Under the pieces are notes generated by a model. It ran no database searches. It saw nothing but the letters and a program-made list of their open reading frames with translations, and was not told the origin of the DNA. 15,532 nucleotides of DNA, taken from NCBI GenBank assembly GCA_943328885.2, contig CALQBT020000012.1, positions 1 through 15,532 on the forward strand, read 5' to 3'. The first letter of the stretch is position 1. Every line of letters starts with the position of its first letter. Below, in pieces: positions 7,057 to 15,022 of this stretch. The position numbers were made by a program, and so were the translations under genes. Origin of the DNA: Bordetella parapertussis (GTDB lineage: Bacteria > Pseudomonadota > Gammaproteobacteria > Burkholderiales > Burkholderiaceae_C).

Positions 7057-7641
7057 TCACTGCGGGCCAGCCAAGTCGGTCGGCAAGGCAGCAGCCAGCC
7101 CGGCGCGACGCATCAGCTGCCCCAGCAGGGTCAGCCCGAGCGGCCAATCGCCCAGGTCGCCCAGGTCGCCGTCGAGTGCGCCGGCGGCGGCGTCGTGAAC
7201 TTCGCTGCCCCAAGCCAGCGCCAGCGAGCGGCTGTGTTCGGGCGGGCAGAGCGGACCGTCGGCGCCGATCACCACGCTGCTGGCAAACGGCAGCGGGGCC
7301 ATCGCCATCGGCGCCCAAGCCTGCAACTGTGGCGCCAGATCGGTGCGCGCCAGGTCAGGTGGCGCGACCAGCAAGGCCGCAGACACCAAGCGGCCTTGGC
7401 GGGAGTGACCGGCCCAGGCGGCCACCAGGTGACAAGCCAGTCCGTGCGCCACCAGCACGGTGGGCCGCGGGTCAGCCAGCAAAGCGTCTTCCAGCCTGGC
7501 CATCCAGTCGCCCCGGCGCGGCCACCACCAGTCGTCCTGCTGCAGCCGCTCGAAGCCGTGGCGGCGCTCCCAATGGCTTTGCCAGTGGCCGGCGCCGGCG
7601 TCCTGCCAGCCGGTCAACAGCAGTATTCTCGTCGGCGTCAT
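7057..7641 (-). CDS. RBBP9/YdeN-like alpha/beta hydrolase with a degraded active site
   Basis: The product is 194 residues, the usual family length. Family hallmarks are clear: [19 protein letters not shown] at about 6-24, VLVAHGLAC at 62-70, LLVAPPDL at 90-97, and GDWPLG at about 164-169. The family's nucleophile motif is normally A/G-H-S-L-G, but here it is A-H-G-L-A, with Gly67 (codon GGA) instead of Ser. The usual G-H-[IL]-N near the C-terminus reads GALDG (154-158), so the catalytic His is also missing. The DDPYC segment reads ADGPLC (127-132). The protein is therefore probably not a serine hydrolase. The frame is intact and long. Start ATG 7639-7641; a GAGG lies about 12 bases upstream. 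It is followed by parB and is divergent from argC across 54 bases. Confidence 0.8.
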   Translation of the reverse strand: MTPTRILLLTGWQDAGAGHWQSHWERRHGFERLQQDDWWWPRRGDWMARLEDALLADPRPTVLVAHGLACHLVAAWAGHSRQGRLVSAALLVAPPDLARTDLAPQLQAWAPMAMAPLPFASSVVIGADGPLCPPEHSRSLALAWGSEVHDAAAGALDGDLGDLGDWPLGLTLLGQLMRRAGLAAALPTDLAGPQ

Positions 7642-7695
7642 CGGCTTGGCTTATCCTCACAGGTTGAACCGCATTGTCACCAACAGGAAACCGCC
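7642..7695. promoter_or_regulatory. Divergent intergenic region between argC and the RBBP9-like/parB pair
   Basis: These 54 bases must hold, or border, the promoters for argC (+) and probably for the RBBP9-like gene and parB (-). No strong -35/-10 pair is seen in either direction. A GTGACA/GATAAG pair with a 19-base spacer on the - strand is weak. The argC ribosome site AGGA is at 7685-7688. Confidence 0.4.
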
Positions 7696-8637
7696 ATGAG
7701 CACGCTCGTCTTTGTCGACGGACAGGAAGGCACGACCGGACTTCGCATCCACGAGATGCTGGCCCGCCGCCCCGATGTGCAGGTGCTGCGCATAGACGCC
7801 GAGCGCCGCAAAGACCAGGCCGAGCGTGCGCGCCTGCTCAACGCCGCTGATGTGGCTTTTCTGTGCCTGCCCGACCAGGCCGCGCGCGAAGCTGCTGCGC
7901 TGGTGAACAACCCGCACACTTGCCTGATCGACGCGAGCACCGCGCACCGCACTGCGCCAGGCTGGGCTTTCGGCCTGCCCGAGCTCGCCGCCGGCCAGCG
8001 CGAGCTGCTGCGCGCGGCCAAGCGCATCGCCAACCCGGGCTGCCACGCCAGCGCCTTCATCCTGCTGCTGCGCCCGCTGGTGGACGCCGGGCTGGTGCCG
8101 GCCGCACTGGCGCTCAGCGCGACCTCGATCACCGGCTATTCGGGCGGCGGCAAGAAGATGATCGAGCAGTACCAAGCCGACGGCGATACCAGGCTGCTGT
8201 CGCCTCGGCCTTACGCGCTGAACCTGGCGCACAAACACCTGCCCGAGATGGTGGCCCACACCGGGCTGGCGCAGGCCCCGGTGTTTCTGCCCGTCGTCGC
8301 GAGCTTCTACAAAGGCCTGGCGGTGAGCGTTCCGCTGCACCTGAACCAGCTCAAGCCCGGCACTGACGGTGCTGCGCTTCATGCCGCGCTGAATGATCGT
8401 TATCAAGGCGAGCGCTTCGTCAAAGTGATGCCGCTGTCAGACCCCGCGACGCTGGCCGAAGGATTCTTCGATGTGCAGGCCTGCAACGACAGCAACCGCT
8501 GCGAGCTGTTCGTGTTTGCCAACGACCATCAGGTCTTGCTGATGTCGAGGCTGGACAACCTGGGCAAAGGCGCCAGCGGCGCTGCGGTGCAGTCGATGAA
8601 CGTCCACCTGGGCCTGGACGAAGGGCTGGGGCTCTGA
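7696..8637 (+). CDS. argC: N-acetyl-gamma-glutamyl-phosphate reductase, type 2
   Basis: ArgC catalyses the NADPH-dependent reduction of N-acetyl-glutamyl-phosphate to the semialdehyde, the third step of arginine synthesis in the cytoplasm. The product is 313 residues, the length of the short type 2 family (type 1 enzymes are about 335-350). Visible features: nucleotide-binding N-terminus with [12 protein letters not shown] (9-20), the catalytic Cys116 in [16 protein letters not shown] (113-128), [15 protein letters not shown] and the HKHLPEM segment, all typical of type 2 ArgC. ATG at 7696 follows AGGA with a 7-base spacer. No ARG-box-like operator is evident. It is the only + strand gene among the par genes and separates the parA half from the parB half of that cluster. 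Confidence 0.95.
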   Translation: MSTLVFVDGQEGTTGLRIHEMLARRPDVQVLRIDAERRKDQAERARLLNAADVAFLCLPDQAAREAAALVNNPHTCLIDASTAHRTAPGWAFGLPELAAGQRELLRAAKRIANPGCHASAFILLLRPLVDAGLVPAALALSATSITGYSGGGKKMIEQYQADGDTRLLSPRPYALNLAHKHLPEMVAHTGLAQAPVFLPVVASFYKGLAVSVPLHLNQLKPGTDGAALHAALNDRYQGERFVKVMPLSDPATLAEGFFDVQACNDSNRCELFVFANDHQVLLMSRLDNLGKGASGAAVQSMNVHLGLDEGLGL

Positions 8638-8647
8638 GCCTGCCCGG

Positions 8648-8660
8648 CCGGCTCAGCCGG
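8648..8660. terminator. Palindromic hairpin between convergent argC and GNAT gene
   Basis: CCGGCT-C-AGCCGG is a perfect 13-bp inverted repeat filling most of the 25-base gap between the argC stop (8637) and the GNAT stop (8663). The position suits a shared two-way transcription end. No T-run follows on either side, so Rho-independent strength is uncertain. Confidence 0.4.
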
Positions 8661-8662
8661 TG

Positions 8663-9435
8663 TCAGGCCGCGTCGGGATCCGGCGCGCGGTAGTGGTAGC
8701 TGTAGGCGTCGTCGAAACCCAGGCGGTGGTAGATCGCCCTGGCCGGCGCGTTGTCGGCCTCGACCTGCAGATAGGCCACGCTGGCACCCGCCGCACCCGC
8801 CCGGGCCAGCAGCGCACTGCACAGCCAGCGCGCCAGCCCCTGGCCGCGGACAGCGGGGTCGGTGAAGACGTCGTACACGCCGACCAGCTCGGCTTCGGTC
8901 GCCGTCTGGCCGCAGGCCAGCACCGCACCGCCGTCACGGCGACGCAGCACCCAACCCTGGTAGGGCACGGGCGACAGCGCCAGACGTTCGGCCTGCGCGG
9001 CGCGCTGACCCGGCGGTGAACCCCGCAACAAGCCCACCGCCTCGGCAAACTCGGCCGGCGCCAGCGGTTGAAGCTGCAACCCGTTCGGCAGCGGTTCGGG
9101 CTGCGCCGGCAACCGGGGCGCGACCATCACCCGGGTTTCGTCGAATCGGCCATAGCCGCGGTCGGCGAGCGCGGTGTCTAGCCCCTCGGGCAGCGAGAAC
9201 GGCGTGATGCGCACGACCATCGGCAGACCGGCATCGCGCAGCACCGCTGCGCAAAGGCCCAGTCGCTGATCCAGTGGCAGACGCCCCTGGGCCACCGCCT
9301 GCACGCATCGCGCACGCTTGGCCTTGCCGGGCGAGAACCGCAGCAGCCAGCCGTCAATCCAGCGCTGCTGAGGCGGCGCACTGGCGTTGATGCCCGCATC
9401 CTCGATGCGCGACAGCAAGGCGTCCGACGGTGGAT

Positions 9436-9439
<4 letters not shown>
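8663..9439 (-). CDS. GNAT family N-acetyltransferase
   Basis: The product is 258 residues. The C-terminal half is a GNAT fold: motif A VYDVFTDPAVRGQGLARWL (about 188-206) with the acetyl-CoA pyrophosphate loop RGQGLA at 198-203, and motif B LQVEADNAPARAIYHRLGF (224-242). The N-terminal half (WIDGWLLRFSPGKAKRARCV, 27-46) is the partner domain seen in a common proteobacterial GNAT group. The substrate is unknown. Its ATG overlaps the parA TGA by two bases (TCAT at 9436-9439 on the + strand), so translation is probably coupled to parA. Whether it acts on the partition system or is only co-transcribed cannot be told from sequence. Confidence 0.9.
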
Positions 9440-10233
<794 letters not shown>

Positions 10234-10297
10234 GCTCAGGAGTATCGCCGCTGCTCAGACGCCATCGAGGGTCTGCGGCACCAGGCCATCGGTCAGG

Positions 10298-10972
10298 TCA
10301 GGCGGCGTCGCGGCGCAGCCACACCAGGCAGCGCTGGGCCTCCAAGCCGGGCACCTGGAGTTGTTCCACGTGAAACATCTGCACGCCCGGCGGTGCGGGT
10401 TCGTCGGTCGGGACCTTGCCTTTCATCGCCATCCAGACCCCCTGCTCCGCCAGCACAGCGGCCGACAGCGTGGTGAAATCGGCGAGCGACGCGAACGCGC
10501 GCGATGTGATCAGGTCGAATCGCCCGGTGCTCGGCGCCAGCTGCTCGACCCGCGCGTGCAGCGCGTGCAGGTTCTGCAGCCGCAACTCGGCACCGACCTG
10601 TCGAATGAAGCTGGCCTTTTTGGCCACGGCGTCGACGCAGCTGACCTGCCATGCCGGGTGCAGCACCGCGAGCACCACACCGGGCAAGCCCGCACCACTG
10701 CCGACATCGAGGACGCGCATCGCTTGTTCTGCGGGAGGCCGCGATGCCACATGCCGCTCGACCGCTGGCAACACCGCCAGGCAGTCCAGCAGATGATGGG
10801 TGAGCATCTCGTCAGGATCGCGCAGCGCCGTGAGGTTGTAGACCTTGTTCCAGAGCTGCAACATCTGCAGATAGGCCATCAGGCGGTCCAGCATCGCTGG
10901 GCTGACTGACAAGCCTAGCGCGACAGCAGCATCAGCAAGTTGCTGGCGTCGGCGACAGTCAGCGTCGCTCAT
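10298..10972 (-). CDS. rsmG: 16S rRNA (guanine527-N7)-methyltransferase RsmG
   Basis: RsmG (GidB) methylates N7 of G527 in 16S rRNA using S-adenosylmethionine; loss gives low-level streptomycin resistance in several bacteria. The product is 224 residues (E. coli 207). Motifs: WNKVYNLTA (41-49), the SAM-binding LDVGSGAGLPG (88-98), RAF after the second strand (158-160) and MKGK (183-186). I chose ATG 10970-10972, one base after the mnmG stop, because homology starts soon after it; an earlier ATG would overlap mnmG. The C-terminal MFHVEQ segment (199-204) is written by the parS site at 10362-10377, so the coding sequence also serves as a partition site. Confidence 0.95.
   Translation of the reverse strand: MSDADCRRRQQLADAAVALGLSVSPAMLDRLMAYLQMLQLWNKVYNLTALRDPDEMLTHHLLDCLAVLPAVERHVASRPPAEQAMRVLDVGSGAGLPGVVLAVLHPAWQVSCVDAVAKKASFIRQVGAELRLQNLHALHARVEQLAPSTGRFDLITSRAFASLADFTTLSAAVLAEQGVWMAMKGKVPTDEPAPPGVQMFHVEQLQVPGLEAQRCLVWLRRDAA
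10362..10377. other. parS centromere site inside rsmG
   Basis: TGTTCCACGTGAAACA matches the ParB target TGTTTCACGTGAAACA at 15 of 16 bases. The single difference, C for T at position 5, is a position left open in the Bacillus consensus (TGTTNCACGTGAAACA). It lies near the 3' end of rsmG. Confidence 0.92.
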
Positions 10973-10973
10973 G

Positions 10974-12998
10974 TCAGGCGCCGTGCGGCCGTGCATCCGC
11001 CGCCCCAAAGCCCGGCTCGGCCAACGTCGGGTCCTGGACCGCCAATCGCTTGAGCCGCCCTTTCTTCAGGTGGACCAGCAGCAGCGAGATCGCCGCCGGT
11101 GTGACACCTGAGATCCTCGAAGCCTGCCCCAAGGTCTGAGGCCGATGCCGGTTGAGCTTTTGCCGTGCCTCGAAGCTCAGGGCCGGCACCAGCGAATAGT
11201 CCAAACCCTCGGGCATCGCCAGGTGCTCGAAGTGGGCCGCACGCTCCACATCCTCGGTCTGCTTGCCGATGTAGCCGGCGTATTTGGTCGTGATCTCGAC
11301 CTGCTCGATCACTGCCAAAGCCAGCGACTCGCCCAGCTCAGCCGTCAATGTTTCACGTGAAACAGCCGCTGGGCCGGCACCGCGTCCGGCCCTCGCGATC
11401 TGCGCCACCTCGACGACGGTATCGAAAACAATACCCGGCCGCCGCAGCAGGTCGGTCAAACTGTGCTCGCGCTCGATCGGCTTGCCCAGTAGCCGCTGAG
11501 CATCGACCGCGGGCAAGATCCCAGGATGGATCCAGCTGGTCTTGAGTTGTTCTGCCGTCCGCGCGACCGCGTCGCGCTTGCGGTTGAACAAAGCCCAGCG
11601 CGCATCGTCGACCAGGCCGATACCGCGGCCGATCTCGGTCAGCCGCGCATCGGCGTTGTCCTCGCGCAGCTGCAACCTGAACTCGGCGCGGCTGGTGAAC
11701 ATCCGGTAAGGCTCGCTGACGCCCTGCGTGATCAAGTCGTCGACCAGCACACCCAGGTAAGCCTGATCGCGGCCAAGGCGCAGCAGCTCCCGCCCCTGCG
11801 CCTGCAGCGCGGCGTTGGCGCCCGCAAACAGGCCTTGCGCCGCCGCCTCCTCATAGCCCGTCGTGCCGTTGATCTGGCCGGCAAAGAACAGCCCGGCGAT
11901 TGCCCGGGTCTCGAAGCTGCTCTTCAACTCGCGCGGATCGAAGAAGTCGTATTCGATCGCGTAGCCCGGCCGCAGGATATGGGCACGCTCCAGCCCGGCC
12001 ATCGACTGCAGCGCGGCGAGCTGGATGTCGAAGGGCAGCGAGGTCGAAATGCCGTTGGGGTAGAACTCGTGGGTGCTCAGGCCTTCGGGTTCGAGGAATA
12101 TCTGGTGCGAATCCTTGTCGGCAAAGCGGTTGACCTTGTCCTCGATGCTCGGGCAGTAGCGCGGACCCACACCCTCGATCACGCCGGTGAACATCGGGCT
12201 GCGGTCAAATCCCGAGCGAATGATCGCGTGGGTGCGCTCGTTGGTGTGGGTGATCCAGCAGGGCACCTGGCGCGGGTGCTGGCTGGCATGGCCCATGAAG
12301 CTGAACACCGGCAGCGGGCCCAGGTCGCCAGGCTGCTCGGTCAGCCTAGAGAAATCGATCGAGCGGCCATCGATGCGCGGCGGTGTGCCGGTCTTCAAGC
12401 GTCCCTGCGGCAGCTTGAGCTCCTTGAGCCGCGCCGACAAGGTCACCGACGGCGGATCACCGGCCCGCCCGGCGGCGTGGTTGCGCAAGCCCACATGGAC
12501 CCGACCGTCGAGAAACGTGCCCGCCGTCAGCACCACGGTGCGGGCGCGGAACGCGATGCCCATCTGCGTGACCGCACCCACCACCCGGTCGACGCCGCCG
12601 TCAGGCTCGACCAACAAGTCGTCCACCGCCTGCTGGAAGAGCCAAAGATTGGGCTGGTTCTCCAGCCGATGGCGGATCGCCGCCTTGTACAGGATCCGGT
12701 CGGCCTGGGCCCGGGTGGCCCGCACCGCCGGCCCCTTGCTGCCGTTGAGGATGCGGAACTGTATGCCCGACTCATCGGTGGCCGCGGCCATCGCCCCACC
12801 CAGCGCATCGACCTCCTTGACCAAATGGCCTTTGCCGATGCCACCGATCGAAGGGTTGCAGCTCATCTGCCCCAGCGTCTCGATGTTGTGGCTCAGCAGC
12901 AGCGTGCTGCAACCCATGCGCGCGGCGGCCAGCGCGGCCTCGGTGCCGGCATGGCCACCACCGACGACGATGACGTCAAATGTTTGAGGATGCAGCAC
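10974..12998 (-). CDS. mnmG: tRNA uridine-34 carboxymethylaminomethylation enzyme MnmG
   Basis: MnmG (GidA) works with MnmE, using FAD, to add the cmnm5/nm5 group to wobble U34 in certain tRNAs. I chose the GTG at 12996-12998 (674 residues; E. coli 629) because the family N-terminus begins with [14 protein letters not shown] just here. A longer reading to 13097 would run upstream of the likely promoter. Motifs: FAD-binding GGGHAG (13-18), the [22 protein letters not shown] segment with its conserved Cys, [26 protein letters not shown] and [10 protein letters not shown]. The extra length is mainly at the C-terminus and in the linker before SRET, where the parS at 11349-11364 lies. It is the first gene of mnmG-rsmG-parA-GNAT, with one base between it and rsmG. 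Confidence 0.96.
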   Translation of the reverse strand: MLHPQTFDVIVVGGGHAGTEAALAAARMGCSTLLLSHNIETLGQMSCNPSIGGIGKGHLVKEVDALGGAMAAATDESGIQFRILNGSKGPAVRATRAQADRILYKAAIRHRLENQPNLWLFQQAVDDLLVEPDGGVDRVVGAVTQMGIAFRARTVVLTAGTFLDGRVHVGLRNHAAGRAGDPPSVTLSARLKELKLPQGRLKTGTPPRIDGRSIDFSRLTEQPGDLGPLPVFSFMGHASQHPRQVPCWITHTNERTHAIIRSGFDRSPMFTGVIEGVGPRYCPSIEDKVNRFADKDSHQIFLEPEGLSTHEFYPNGISTSLPFDIQLAALQSMAGLERAHILRPGYAIEYDFFDPRELKSSFETRAIAGLFFAGQINGTTGYEEAAAQGLFAGANAALQAQGRELLRLGRDQAYLGVLVDDLITQGVSEPYRMFTSRAEFRLQLREDNADARLTEIGRGIGLVDDARWALFNRKRDAVARTAEQLKTSWIHPGILPAVDAQRLLGKPIEREHSLTDLLRRPGIVFDTVVEVAQIARAGRGAGPAAVSRETLTAELGESLALAVIEQVEITTKYAGYIGKQTEDVERAAHFEHLAMPEGLDYSLVPALSFEARQKLNRHRPQTLGQASRISGVTPAAISLLLVHLKKGRLKRLAVQDPTLAEPGFGAADARPHGA
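11349..11364. other. parS centromere site inside mnmG
   Basis: TGTTTCACGTGAAACA is a perfect match to the canonical 16-bp palindromic parS. It lies in the 3' third of mnmG and is read as part of VSRET. It is 987 bases from the rsmG parS, centre to centre. Confidence 0.97.
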
Positions 12999-13045
12999 GG
13001 CAGCGGTGGCGCGGGCAGACGCCAGGATGGGGTAGACAGGGGCGT

Positions 13046-13074
13046 ATTGTAAAAACCCGCTCCATCGGTGCCCA
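13046..13074 (-). promoter_or_regulatory. Candidate sigma-70 promoter of the mnmG operon
   Basis: On the - strand a -35-like TGGGCA (13069-13074, 4/6) is followed after 17 bases by TACAAT (13046-13051, 5/6 to TATAAT). The start would be near 13039, about 40 bases before the GTG chosen for mnmG. The position supports that start over the upstream ATG at 13097. Confidence 0.5.
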
Positions 13075-13102
13075 AACCGGTCGCGATGGCCATGCAACTA
13101 TC

Positions 13103-13444
13103 ATGCGCCGCTCGATGCCGCTGCCCGCCCCCCTCCTGACCGACCGACCCGGCACACCAGCGCCACCGTGCCGGAGCGCTTGCGCAGCCTGCTGCATCGC
13201 GCCGTCGATCAGCAGCGCGATCCCCGGCATGCCATTGGGCAAGCCAGCGGGCGTGGCCTGCGTGCAACTCGACGCGCAGCTGCGCTGCAAGCTGTTCGGC
13301 CACCCCGAGCGGCCTGCGGTGTGCGGCTCGCTCAAGCCCTCGGCCGAGATGTGCGGCAGCGACCGCGATCAGGCGCTGCGCTGGCTGAGCCGGCTGGACG
13401 ATCTGACGCGACCGGTCATCGCCTGGCAGCGTCCGAGCGCTTAG
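13103..13444 (+). CDS. YkgJ-family cysteine-cluster protein
   Basis: The product is 113 residues from ATG 13103 (ATG 13115 gives 109; no strong ribosome site marks either). It has eight Cys: C23, C27, C30, C31, C53, C62, C74 and C84. The spacing CxxxCxxCC, then [42 protein letters not shown] and EMCG, is that of the YkgJ/UPF0153 family, described as a probable zinc- or iron-binding cluster. No signal peptide or membrane segment is evident. The biological role is unknown. It is divergent from mnmG across 104 bases. Confidence 0.88.
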   Translation: MRRSMPLPAPLLTDRPGTPAPPCRSACAACCIAPSISSAIPGMPLGKPAGVACVQLDAQLRCKLFGHPERPAVCGSLKPSAEMCGSDRDQALRWLSRLDDLTRPVIAWQRPSA

Positions 13445-13720
13445 TCGCCCATTCAAAACATTATTTGAGAAGTCCAGCGCACGGCGGGCGCGTCACCAGC
13501 ACAAGCCGGTCTGCAGGCCACGCCGCCAAGCCCGGCGCGGCCGCGATCAGCCCAAGGGCCAGGCTCAAGCACAGATGGCGAACACCCAGGGGGCGGGATT
13601 CTGACGCCGGCCAACTCAGCAGCAGACTCTCTCAACAAAGGGTTTACCCTCAACATCGTTGACCAGTCGACACAAGCGCGCAAAGCGCGCCGGCCCTAGT
13701 GTCTAGCGGGTCCCTCCCCC
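13445..13720. promoter_or_regulatory. Intergenic region before the dehydrogenase gene, with short palindromes
   Basis: These 276 bases contain no convincing gene. An AT-rich patch with arms TCAAA/TTTGA (13453-13468) follows the YkgJ stop. Closer to the next gene are AGGGTTTACCCT (13639-13650, arms AGGGT/ACCCT), TCAACATCGTTGA (13650-13662) and a tight hairpin GCGCGC-AAA-GCGCGC (13676-13690). The first two sit side by side and could be an operator. No clear -35/-10 pair is seen. Confidence 0.4.
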
Positions 13721-14545
13721 ATGAGCCCCGCCATGATCCTCAGCAAGCCCCGCAACATCTTGGTCACCGGCGCCGCCGGCAGCATGGGGCGCAGCATCGC
13801 GCTGCGCCTGGCCCGAGCCGGCTTCGGCGTCGGCCTGCTCGACCTGCTGCCGATGCCGGCCGACACCTTGGCCGAACTCACCGCCACTGGCGTGCCCTGC
13901 GCTCAGGCCCAGACCGACCTGGCCGACCCGACGCAGATCGAGGCCGCGCTGACGCTGCTGCAGGCCGCGCTGGGCCCCCTGGACGGTCTTGTCAACAACG
14001 CCGGCATCACCAACCATGTCGCGCCGATCCGCCGAATGACCGCGGCGGGCTGGCAGCGCGAACTCGACATCAACCTCACCGCGCCATTCCTGTTGACCCA
14101 GGCACTGTTGCCCGCGATGGTCGAGCGCGGCTGGGGGCGCATCGTCAACGTCTCGTCGTTGGCTGCGCGCGGCGGGCTGTTCAACCAGGCCGGTTATTCG
14201 GCCAGCAAGAGCGGCCTGCTCGGCCTGACCCACAGCGTGACGCTGGAACACGCCCGCCACGGCATCACCTGCAACGCCATCCTGCCAGGCCTGATCGAGA
14301 CCGATGCGGTCGGCCTGCTGCCGCAGTCGATCCGCGACGACGCGCTCGCGCTGGTGCCGGCACGCCGAACCGGCCGGCCCGAGGAGATCGCTGCGCTGGT
14401 GGCATTCCTCTGCAGCGACGAGGCCGGCTTCATCAACGGCGCCGAAATCGACATCGACGGCGGCGCCCACCTGTGCCAGGTCGTGCTCGGCAGCCAGCGC
14501 GAGGTGCTGGGCCGACGCGCCACATCGACCGCAAACCTCGGCTGA
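13721..14545 (+). CDS. Short-chain dehydrogenase/reductase (classical SDR)
   Basis: The product is 274 residues. Visible: cofactor motif TGAAGSMG (16-23), where Ser replaces the usual Gly at the sixth place; an Asp after the second strand (DLL, 41-43), suggesting an NAD(H) preference; NNAG (92-95); and a complete catalytic set N118, S146, Y159, K163 (YSASK). The C-terminus GAEIDIDGG is typical of FabG-like SDRs. The substrate cannot be assigned. ATG 13721 or 13733 (MILSKPRN) could be the start; neither has a good ribosome site and the later one begins closer to family homology. It stands alone on its strand and converges on the glutaredoxin-like gene. Confidence 0.88.
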   Translation: MSPAMILSKPRNILVTGAAGSMGRSIALRLARAGFGVGLLDLLPMPADTLAELTATGVPCAQAQTDLADPTQIEAALTLLQAALGPLDGLVNNAGITNHVAPIRRMTAAGWQRELDINLTAPFLLTQALLPAMVERGWGRIVNVSSLAARGGLFNQAGYSASKSGLLGLTHSVTLEHARHGITCNAILPGLIETDAVGLLPQSIRDDALALVPARRTGRPEEIAALVAFLCSDEAGFINGAEIDIDGGAHLCQVVLGSQREVLGRRATSTANLG

Positions 14546-14566
14546 TGCACGCCGGCTGATGCACAC
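14539..14566. repeat. 14-bp tandem duplication over the SDR stop codon
   Basis: CGGCTGATGCACGC (14539-14552) is followed directly by CGGCTGATGCACAC (14553-14566), 13 of 14 bases identical. The first copy contains the TGA stop of the dehydrogenase gene. A local duplication is the simplest reading. Confidence 0.75.
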
Positions 14567-14571
14567 CGGGT

Positions 14572-14937
14572 TCAGCCCAGCATCCGCTTCAATTCTCCGC
14601 TGGCGATCAGCCGGCCCAGGTCGGTGGCGCCGCCGACCAGCTGTCCCTTGACGAAGACCATAGGGAAAGTCGGCCAACCGCTCCACATCTTCAGCGCATT
14701 GCGGCGCCGCCAGTCACTGAGGTAGCCGCCGTAATCGAGGTCGTGGTGGGCTACGCCGGCGGCGTCGAGCGCGCGGCGGGCTTTCTTCGGGTAAGGGTTG
14801 GCACGCATGCCAACCACCACCACCGGATGGCGGGCGATAGCGTCCTGCACCTCGCGGACGATCGCGGCTTCGTGGCTGGCCACCTGCTCTCGCACGGCGG
14901 GATGGATCGCGGACTCTTCAAGAGTGGTGCGTGGCAT
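14572..14937 (-). CDS. Glutaredoxin-fold protein without cysteine
   Basis: The product is 121 residues from ATG 14935-14937; ATG 14947-14949 adds four residues. The fold is recognisable from VVVVGMRANPYPKKARRALDAAG (39-61), WPTFPMVFVKGQLVGG (88-103) with a likely cis-Pro92, and the C-terminal SGELKRML. These resemble monothiol CGFS glutaredoxins (Grx4 has WPTFPQ and VDGELVGG). The active site, C-G-F-S or C-P-Y-C in relatives, reads N-P-Y-P (47-50), and there is no Cys anywhere in the protein. Thiol chemistry or normal Fe-S cluster binding through Cys is therefore not expected. An insertion with YGGYLSDWRRRNALKMW (69-85) distinguishes it. It lies about 85 bases after the helical-repeat gene. 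Confidence 0.8.
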   Translation of the reverse strand: MPRTTLEESAIHPAVREQVASHEAAIVREVQDAIARHPVVVVGMRANPYPKKARRALDAAGVAHHDLDYGGYLSDWRRRNALKMWSGWPTFPMVFVKGQLVGGATDLGRLIASGELKRMLG

Positions 14938-15022
14938 GTTTGGTCTCATTGGCTGCTGGGCGGCCAAGCATAGGTGAGCCGCGGCCCCAAGCCCTCGGTC
15001 CTGGGTCAACGGCCGAGGCCGC

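Noticed and set aside
7651..7659. TTATCCTCA, one mismatch from a DnaA box (TTATNCACA)
   Set aside because: A single imperfect site between argC and the RBBP9-like gene, with no cluster of boxes or AT-rich unwinding region. An origin is not supported in this window.
7042..7695. N-terminal extension of argC to 531 residues
   Set aside because: The extra part is antisense to the RBBP9-like gene. ArgC homology and a good ribosome site place the start at 7696.
11526..13052. 508-residue open frame on the + strand opposite mnmG
   Set aside because: Antisense to the clearly identified mnmG; Arg/Gly/Asp/Leu-rich shadow reading with no domain.
12980..13102. Longer N-terminus for the YkgJ-family protein
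   Set aside because: The extension overlaps the mnmG start and its probable promoter on the other strand, and family homology begins only at the first Cys cluster.
13453..13683. 76-codon frame on the - strand in the gap before the dehydrogenase
   Set aside because: No recognisable family, no ribosome site, and an Arg/Pro/Gly-rich composition expected from non-coding GC-rich DNA.
14993..15018. CCTCGG/CCGAGG arms downstream of the helical-repeat gene as a terminator
   Set aside because: A 6-bp stem with a 14-base loop and no T-run is too weak in DNA this GC-rich.
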